From Pictodentalium vernedei (taxonomy: Eukaryota; Mollusca; Scaphopoda; Dentaliida; Dentaliidae), in the NCBI GenBank assembly GCA_031216915.1, contig CM062288.1, positions 176,989,919 to 177,053,918 on the forward strand: a DNA stretch of 64,000 nt, given 5' to 3'. Below are positions 57,287 through 64,000 of the stretch, piece by piece. The first letter of the stretch is position 1; every line of letters starts with the position of its first letter. The notes under the pieces were generated by a model that had not been told where the DNA came from, did not search any database, and saw only the letters and a list, made by a program, of their open reading frames with translations. The position numbers and the translations under genes were made by a program.

Positions 57287-57652
57287 GAGAGCACGGTGGC
57301 TCAGTGGTAGACTGCTGGACTTCTATGGTAGAGGTCCCGAGTTTTATCCCCCGTCTGGGGCGACCTGCATTGTGTCCTTTGGCAAGGAACTTTATCCCAG
57401 GTGCCTACATGGAGGCATGATGACTCTGTGTACTAAGGCGTACTGCATGTCGATGGTGCAAATGTCTTCAACCGCTGTAATCCTGCTTGAGAGGAGCTTG
57501 AACAGAGTTAGAATGTTGAGGAGCTGACAATTGCTCGTCGATGCTCGGTGTTTCTCTCTGGGTACTCCAGCTTCCTCCACCTGTAAAACTGTCACGGTCA
57601 CGATTAGCCATTGCGCATAAGTATGTGACCTTAAACACCAATAAATAAATAA
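57287..57652 (+). mobile_element. SINE-A1, full length, with 13-bp duplication
   Basis: attggatactgtt lies at 57274-57286 and 57653-57665. The head gagcacggtggctcagtgg is followed by a diverged box B (gagttttatccccc) and tgtgtcctttggcaaggaac. It carries the gaggagcttgaacagagtta variant seen at 38863. Tail ccaataaataaataaa. Confidence 0.88.
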
Positions 57653-57665
57653 ATTGGATACTGTT

Positions 57666-58198
57666 TCTGCAGACACATTCTTGGACATTACAATACCAGC
57701 TGGAACATTTCTTCATCACTTGATTACTGGATTCTATTGAACTTTATTTTTGACTAACTGATAAGTATTCCTGTTTTTAGTTTTCTGTAAACCAAATAGT
57801 GTAAAAAAGATTGTATCATTTTCTTTTTATATTATTTTTTTTTATTTCATTTCAGAATTGTTAAATTCGAGTTATTGTTGCTGATTCTCAGATTTCTTTC
57901 TGTTACCATTATTGTTATTTTTACACCGTAACAATGGTTAGCTGCTACTGTGCTGAATTAACACAAATTACCATGCAATAGTTGCAACCAGTGTTCTTTT
58001 CTTCCAAACCGATGTCATCAATATGAATATACAAGGATAGATTGCTGGTAAGTGTAAGACTTTTCAATCTCAATAGCCAATCACAAGTGCTTGATGTAAA
58101 TTCACATTGGTTGACAGCATGTCATCATGAAGGTTTGTGCACCTCAGTATAAGCCTGTTTGTTTGTTTATTCACACAAATTGACTTCAAATTTTGTTA
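57666..58198. other. Unassigned DNA, no gene seen
   Basis: T-rich tracts lie near 57830; nothing else was placed. Confidence 0.45.
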
Positions 58199-58204
58199 CT
58201 TCAC

Positions 58205-58298
58205 CTTTTGCTTTCCAAACACAGCTTATGACCTCTCAATGAATTAAGCTGAGCTCATTCTAATGAGGGATCATCAGCTTTGTTTTCATTGCAAACAA
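58205..58298. mobile_element. PB-MITE second-subfamily centre
   Basis: The palindrome aaacacagcttatgacctct / agggatcatcagctttgttt around gctgagctcattctaat is kept; the ends are lost. Confidence 0.55.
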
Positions 58299-58480
58299 TT
58301 ATTAGTCTGTGTGAAACACACAGACTATTGTTTTTGTATGCTTTCTTTTTCTTTTTTTTTAATTAGCCTGTGTGAAACACACAGACTATTGTTTTTGTAC
58401 GGTTTCTTTTTTCTTTCTTTTTTTTTCTTCTTCTTCTTGTTCTTATTCTCCTGTCTTCTATGTTCTTCCTTGTCCGCATG
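58298..58480 (+). mobile_element. Two hairpin heads with pyrimidine tracts (Helentron-like)
   Basis: attagtctgtgtgaaacaca begins a 10-bp-stem hairpin (agtctgtgtg-aaa-cacacagact) and is repeated 62 bases on as ttagcctgtgtgaaacacac. Each is followed by actattgtttttgta and a CTT-rich tract. The following cttattctcctgtcttc matches 60439-60465, the start of another tandem-core element. Confidence 0.6.
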
Positions 58481-58802
58481 ACAACTTGAAAAGGAATCGT
58501 CCTATCTTGTTGATTTTTGGCATACTGATAGGCAGTCAGAAGTTCTCGGCAACCTATGTTTTTCAGGTCGCTAGAGCCACTGAGTATGGCCCAGTCGGCC
58601 CCAGGGTTTTCACAGCCTCCAATTTCCTGATACAGTAAATTCTCCCCAAGCAATAGGATGCTATGTTATTCACACTGGAGATGATGTAAACATCAGTGGA
58701 GTAGCTATCAGAAAATGAAATGTGACCTTGTTATGATATTGGGATGTAAGTTCCTAGAACGAAGTTGAGAGAAACCCTTTGCCTTGCAAGGAAATAAATT
58801 AT

Positions 58803-59175
58803 AACTTATTCAGTTCAATGCTTTTAACCCTCTCAAGACTTCAATGTGGATTGCACATATTTTATTTCAGGCAGAATAAACTTAACCTTTTCCATAAAAC
58901 TGCACTGAATAATTGTTGAAACCTATCTTATTCAGTTCAATGCTTTTAACCCTCTCAAGACCTCAATGTGGATTGCACATATTTTATTTCAGGCAGAATA
59001 AAGTTAACTCTTTCCATAAAACTGCACTGAATAATTGTAAAATTTCTTGAAACCTATCTTATTCAGTTCAATGCTTTTAACCCTCTCAAGACTTCAATGT
59101 GGATTGCACATATTTTATTTCAGGCAGAATAAAGTTAACCCTTTCCATAAAACTGCACTAAATAATTGTTGAAAC
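58803..59175 (+). repeat. Three tandem copies of a 122-131 bp unit
   Basis: cagttcaatgcttttaaccc recurs at 58811, 58933 and 59064. The unit includes ctcaagacttcaatgtgga, ttatttcaggcagaataaa and aaaactgcactgaataattg. The copies are very similar, indicating recent expansion. Confidence 0.88.
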
Positions 59176-59512
59176 CTATCACAAAACTGTCAGGGTGCCG
59201 GTAACAATGCAATGCTGACATGGTCGACTGTACTGTTAACTGTGTTAGTGCTATGACTGTTTAAAACTCTTTTGTTAGGGGAGTTCTATACTCTTTCACT
59301 GCGCTCGGCTCGGTCTCACCGAGAGTGCAGAAACCTTTGTTGCCAAAGTGCCATTAAGAGAATGTCTCTGATTTGTGCCGTTCCATCCATCCGGAGTGCA
59401 AAAAAGGTACTCTCAGCTGAGAAACTTAATGTTTTTCGCTTTATTTTCTTAACATTTAATTCTATGTGGAATGGGACACCCTTTCAGTGTGCCTTCCAAA
59501 GTAAGGGATTCT
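59176..59512. other. Unassigned DNA, no gene seen
   Basis: An 83-codon plus-strand frame (59272-59523) has no recognisable features. Confidence 0.4.
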
Positions 59513-59643
59513 TAACCCTTTAGCCAACATAACAGTGAAAACTGGTCAACATTATTCACAGAAACGTCTATTCAGTTTTAATTACCTTTTCATTTTTGCT
59601 TGAAAAACATAGCTTATGACCCTTTATTGGATTAAGCTCATTT
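59513..59643. mobile_element. PB-MITE second-subfamily half
   Basis: ttaaccctttagccaacata leads to aaaaacatagcttatgaccc and attaagctcat; it stops at the SINE duplication. Confidence 0.6.
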
Positions 59644-59655
59644 TTTAAAGGATTA

Positions 59656-59983
59656 TTTACTTATTGGTGTTTAATGTCACATATATCTGCACAGTGGCTA
59701 ATCATGACCATGACATTTTTTCAGGTGGAGGAAGTCGGAGTACCCGGGAAGAACCACCGGGCAACAACGAGCAACTGTCAGATCCCCCACATACTAACTC
59801 CACACAAGCAGGGTTGTTAGCATTGGTTGAAGATGGGTGCACCATCGATGTGCAGTATGCTTTAGTACACAGCGCCACCATGCACCCACGTGGGCAATGG
59901 GGTGAAGTGTCTTGCCCAAGGACAGAGTGAGGACCTCACGCCTTGCAGCCTGCACCTCTGCCAACTGAGCCACTGAGCCCCCA
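59656..59983 (-). mobile_element. SINE-A1 with 12-bp duplication
   Basis: tttaaaggatta is at 59644-59655 and 59984-59995. On the minus strand it has the head ggggctcagtggctcagttg and central motif ctctgtccttgggcaagaca; box B is deleted between gaggtcctcac and ctctgtcc. It is part of the unit duplicated at 61180. Confidence 0.8.
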
Positions 59984-59995
59984 TTTAAAGGATTA

Positions 59996-60430
59996 AAATG
60001 GAGTATTCAAAGGGAATTTTTTAACCCTCTGACAATTTTAATATGGGGGCATTATTGAGAAAGACTGGGAAATGCATTTTATTACACCTTAATGCATTTC
60101 AAAAGTTTATGAATGTATTTCATCAATCATATTAGTGGGCAGAGCCAAAAATGTCCATTTCTGATTCGTGTATCAAACCCTTTGAATGCTGGTCACATAT
60201 ATGCCATTTCTGGTTTCTTACAAAAATGTTCTGATTCCTGTATGAATATCTGTAAATACTGCTAACGAAAATCCATTTCTGGTTCGTTCAAAAATATTTT
60301 ACTCCCAAAAAATAAGCCTCCATGAATTCTCTTTCTTTATAATTTATTCCTGATACTTTAACCCTTTTCATACAGACTTGAATTTACTGGTGGCAGTAAA
60401 TTCTGTTTCTCTAGTTTTTCTTCTTCTTCT
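59996..60430 (+). repeat. Duplicated unit, copy 1
   Basis: The segment from aaaatggagtattcaaaggg to gaatttactggtggcagtaa (a 10-bp-stem hairpin, then tgtttctctag) is matched by 61540-62092 in the same orientation, for example ctgattcctgtatgaatatc and aataagcctccat. Confidence 0.75.
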
Positions 60431-61179
60431 TATTTTTCTTATTCTCCTGTCTTCTGTCTTCTATGTGCTTCCTTGGGGTGTTTTAAAAGTGGGTCATGCC
60501 CATATCTCAGGCATGGTATGACGCATGAACCTGGGACCAACACCAAATGAGTCGACACTCAATGATTCAAAATGTGGGTCAAGATCAATGAGGTCATCCA
60601 GGGGTCATTGAGTGCATTTTTCAAAATTGCTGGAAATCACATTTTTGGACTCCATAATGCATTCTCAAAGATCATACATGCAATTTTACCCCCAAAAAGT
60701 GGGCATGGCCAAAATTTTTGAAAGTGGGTCACTCTCATATCTCAAGCATGGTACGATGCATGGACCTGGGACTAACACCAAATGAGTTGACACTCGATGT
60801 AGATTCAAAATATGGGTCAAGGTCACCTAGGGGTCATTGAGTGCATTTTTTATAATTGCTGGAAATCACATTTTTTGACCCCCTAAAGCATTCCTGAGGT
60901 CCATACATGCATTTTTACATCAAAAAGTGGGCGTGGTCAAAAATTTGGAAAGTTAGTCACGCTCATATCTCAAGCATGATGTGATGCATGGACCTGGGAC
61001 CAACACTAAATGAGTCGACACTTGATGGAGGTTCAAAATGTGGTTCAAGGTCACGGAGGTCACCTGGGAGTCATTGGGTGCATTTTTCATAATTGCTGGA
61101 ACTCACATTTTTTGACTCTCTAAAGCATTCCTGAAGTCCATACATCCATTTTTACGTAAAAAAGTTGGGTCATGCTCAT
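60425..61179 (+). mobile_element. Tandem-core element, period about 212-235 bp, three copies
   Basis: After a CTT-rich head, units with gtgggtcatgcccatatctc recur at 60489, 60724, 60952 and 61164. Each holds tggacctgggaccaacacca, gagtcgacactcgatg and aattgctggaaatcacattt. The fourth unit is cut after catgctcatat by SINE sequence. Confidence 0.75.
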
Positions 61180-61526
61180 ATTGGTGTTTAAGGTCACATA
61201 TTTCTGCACAATGGCTAATCATGACCATGACAGTTTTATGGGTGGAGGAAGCTGGAGTACCCAGAGAGAACCAACAGGCAACAGTGAGCAACTGTCAGCT
61301 CCCCACATACTTACTCCACACACACGAGCAAGGTTAGCATTAGTTGAAGACAGATTGACCATCGATGTGCAGTGCACCTCAGTACACAGTGCCACCATGC
61401 CCCCACGTGGGCAATGGGGTGAAGTGTCTTGTCCAAGGACACAGTGCGGTTGCTGCAGGTGGGAATCGAACCGGGGATCTCTCGGCTTGCAGCCTGCACC
61501 TCTACCAAGTGAGCTACCGTGACCTC
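61180..61526 (-). mobile_element. SINE-A1, second copy in the duplicated unit
   Basis: Box B ggttcgattcccacc, central motif tgtgtccttggacaagacac and tail ggtgtttaaggtcacatatt are present on the minus strand. Its right flank (ttttaaagtattaaaatgga) equals the right flank of 59656-59983, so both SINEs descend from one insertion. Confidence 0.8.
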
Positions 61527-62095
61527 TTTTAAAGTATTAAAATGGAGTATTTAAAGTGAGTATTTTAACCCTCTCGAGAATTGTATCCAAAAAATTTTAT
61601 TTTCTACAAAATTGAGAATAATGAAAACCCTTTCCATTCTCACAATGTTGTTCTAAACTTACATAGGTATAGATGGGGCCCAGGTATTTTGCTAATGCCA
61701 GTAAGTTGTCAAATAGGTTCTTGGGGGCATTTAAGGCTTTTTACGTCTATATTTCAACATTACTGAAATAGTATATTTTTCAGAGTATCTCATCATTCAA
61801 ATAAATGGCAGAGCCAGTAATGTCAATTTCTGATTCCCTGATCGAACCCTTTAAATGCTATGCATATATATGCCTTTTCTGGTTTCTTTGGAAAATTGTT
61901 CTGATTCCTGTATGAATATCTGTAAATACTGTTAACAAAAACCCATTTCTGATTTGTTAAAAACTATTTTACTCCTGAAAATAAGCCTCCATACATTCTC
62001 TTTCTATATAGTTTTTTTTGATACTTTAATCTTTTTCACACAGACTTGAATTTACTGGTGGCAGTAAATTCTGTTTCTCTAGTATTATTTATTAA
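61527..62095 (+). repeat. Duplicated unit, copy 2
   Basis: It matches 59984-60430 but has about 120 extra or replaced bases near 61600-61780. It ends in the same hairpin gaatttactggtggcagta. Confidence 0.7.
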
Positions 62096-62180
62096 TTTTG
62101 GAAAAATTATGTCTCATCTTCCAGTCATCTTAAGTAACAGGTTAGAATTAAATTTTAAAACTCCACGCTGTTCCATGACT

Positions 62181-62432
62181 TTAACCATTTACCCAACGTA
62201 ATGGCTAAAACCAGCCAGCGCTATTCTAAAAAATCGACAATTAATTTTCATTATTTTTTTCATTTTTTGTCTCAAAAACATAGGTTATGACACTTTATTG
62301 GAACAAGCTCATCAAGCTCGTTCCAATGAGGGTCATAACCTAAGTTTTTGAGACAAACAAATGAAAAAAAATAGTTATTCAATGAGTTTTTTTGCAAGTG
62401 TCGTCTGCTTTTCATGTTAGGTAAAGGGTTAA
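62181..62432. mobile_element. PB-MITE second subfamily, complete
   Basis: TTAA at 62181-62184 and 62429-62432; arms tcaaaaacataggttatgac / gtcataacctaagtttttga. It is the reverse orientation of 24420-24661 and close to it. Confidence 0.85.
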
Positions 62433-62484
62433 AGAAATCCTCAAACATGAAGTCAACTTGAAACATTTTGCTCTAACAGAAATA

Positions 62485-62913
62485 CAGCAGAACCCAGTTA
62501 ATTGTATAGCCACTTTGCCAATGAAAATTATTCAATTAACAAGAGAATTCAATTAGCATGGAATTGCTCACTTTTCTGTATTCTAAAGATAAACTGAGTA
62601 TTTATTCTATTATATCTTGTTTGACAGAGCTCATGGACTCTGTCAAACAACATATAATAGACCTAAATGCCTGCATTGGATTACTGCAGCCAAATAGGTC
62701 TATAAACCAGGGGATTTGTTGACTGTCAGGATAATTTCTCGGTATATTGCAAGATTTTTCATTCAATTAACAGGAGTTTATTCAGAAACCTACATGCTAT
62801 TAACAGGTCAAATTTGTATTAAAGATACAGGAAGGAATGGGAAATGGTTTTGTGTTTGAAAGTAATAACACTACTATTCAATTAAGAGATACCCAAATAG
62901 GTGGGATCAACTG
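62485..62913 (+). mobile_element. TG-MITE, complete
   Basis: CAGCAGAACCCAGTTAATTG to TGGGATCAACTG, with TA at 62483-62484 and 62914-62915; 429 bp. The central palindrome cttgtttgacagagctcat / gactctgtcaaacaacat is kept. Confidence 0.83.
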
Positions 62914-63002
62914 TACCAAAAAGAAAATCTTTGTTCAGTTTCAGTTCTTGATCTAAATTTAGTGGTTAGTTTGTTTTAACAAGTTTCAAATGAAAATTAC
63001 TA

Positions 63003-63598
63003 TTTATTTATTTATTGGTGTTTAAGGTCACATATTTCTACACAATGGCTTATCGTGATTGCAACATGGATATAAAGTAAAGTCTAGCCAAATGTTTATA
63101 CTGATGTTGCCCATTTTAGAGGTCTTCCATTCCAGGCATTGGTTACCGGGTCCCATTTTACCAGTAGTCTGTTGTTTATTGGGGTTTAATGACACTTTTA
63201 ATAGCCAAGGTCACCTTGTTCTAGACAGTTTTATGGGTGGAAGAAGCTGGAGCACCCAGAGAGAACCACTAAGCAGCAGCAAACAACTGTCAGAATCCCC
63301 AACCTACTAACTCTGCAGAAGTTGAGTTAACACTAGTTAAAGAAAAGTGTACCATCAACGTGCAGTACGCCATAGTACACAGCACCACTTTGCCCCCACA
63401 TACAGGCAATCAGGATAAAGTACCTCGCCCAAGGATACAATCCCACTACTCCTGGTGGGGATCGGACCGTGAACCTTTTGGTTTGCAGTCCATTGCCATA
63501 ACCACTGAGCCACAACACTCCCGATTTTACCAGGAAAACAGAGCTTGTTTACCACAGTAAACAAGCACTGCTTCACTTCCCAGAGTTCCCACAGGGAG
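63003..63598 (-). mobile_element. SINE-B split by a SINE-A2
   Basis: The outer duplication tgaaaattacta is at 62991-63002 and 63599-63610. The two SINE-B parts are 63003-63164 and 63534-63598. Together they give a standard-length SINE-B. Confidence 0.88.
63165..63523 (-). mobile_element. SINE-A2, full length, nested in SINE-B
   Basis: The duplication attttaccag is at 63155-63164 and 63524-63533. On the minus strand it has the head gggagtgttgtggctcagtg, box B ggtccgatccccacc, and the tail attaaaccccaataaacaac. At 359 bp it defines the A2 length. Confidence 0.88.
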
Positions 63599-63610
63599 TG
63601 AAAATTACTA

Positions 63611-64000
63611 AACAAGTTCAATGAAAAATGGATATAAATCTTGAAAGAGTCTCCAATACCATTGATCATGACTCTTGTTATTTTCTTATAATACTTCCTA
63701 AAACAAATCTTTTTTATTATTATATTTTTCCTTTGAAACGAGGAACTAATGACCCTGAAACTATAGTTTTATAAGTAAAGAAAGTGTAAATAAATCTGTT
63801 TTAATGGTGCATATTCTTGAATAGACATAGTTATCATATAATAAATGTCAGCCAGATATTACCTAAACATGCCATATAATCCCTAATCTAATGGAATGAT
63901 TTAAAATCTCCCATCAAACCTAATTTACAATAATTTGTAAAGTTCAAAAATACAAAATAATTCACAATGCTCCCAAGAAATCAATAATTTTTCAGAAGTT
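63611..64000. other. Unassigned AT-rich DNA
   Basis: No feature was recognised to the end of the window. Confidence 0.5.

Noticed and set aside
58363..58653. Minus-strand frame rich in Arg and Lys
   Set aside because: It is produced by the CTT-rich tract read in reverse and has no support as a gene.

Overview
The window looks like intergenic or intronic DNA from a metazoan, most likely a marine lophotrochozoan. A mollusc is my best guess. It is AT-rich, has almost no long open frames, carries one interrupted coding exon with consensus splice sites, and is packed with transposon relics. The main taxon clue is a set of long composite repeats built as hairpin head, tandem core, ACGG-rich microsatellite and 3' hairpin. 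This matches the published architecture of bivalve 'pearl' elements, which are non-autonomous Helentron-type rolling-circle transposons. The assignment is inference and could extend to other marine invertebrates.

Genes: the only convincing host coding sequence is one immunoglobulin I-set domain exon on the minus strand (7925-8203), phase 1-1, with no neighbouring exon visible. A 201-codon open frame on the minus strand (276-881) may be another exon or a gene relic, but I do not recognise it. A decayed DIRS-type tyrosine-recombinase retrotransposon (about 36.3-38.1 kb, minus strand) is the only autonomous-element coding sequence.

Repeat families, with the names used below: SINE-A1 and SINE-A2 are tRNA-derived SINEs of about 360 bp; they have different heads and slightly different tails. 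SINE-B is about 235 bp, with a non-tRNA-like head but the same 3' tail as SINE-A1. PB-MITE is a palindromic piggyBac-type MITE (TTAA target, ends CCCTTTACC). TG-MITE is a Tigger/pogo-type MITE of about 430 bp (TA target, ends CAGTGGAACCC). There are two hAT-type families with 8-bp duplications. M-MITE has ends near aactggtagagtgct. PX and PY are pearl-like elements with different tandem cores but shared ends.

Layout: 0-3 kb, unknown frame and unassigned DNA; 3.5-6.4 kb, a PY element nested in a PX element; 6.4-9.1 kb, a duplicated flank, SINE-B, the Ig exon and MITEs; 9.4-10.1 kb, a 160-bp tandem array; 11-17.7 kb, TG-MITEs and a tandem duplication whose second copy was split by a 2-kb PY element; 17.8-30.1 kb, densely nested MITEs and SINEs with an interstitial telomere-like tract at 20.9-21.0 kb; 30-36 kb, palindromes and SINEs; 36-38 kb, the DIRS relic; 41.4-44.4 kb, a third PY array; 49.3-51.7 kb, a second PX array; 52-64 kb, palindromes, tandem arrays, SINEs and a small segmental duplication.

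No operon-like or cooperating gene set is present. The biology here is transposon ecology: repeated nested insertions, several datable by target-site duplications, and tandem-core elements whose unit lengths cluster near 150-170 bp. I found no evidence for a new protein-coding system. The most unusual structures are the modular pearl-like elements and the hAT MITE that carries a piggyBac-type palindrome in both of its copies.
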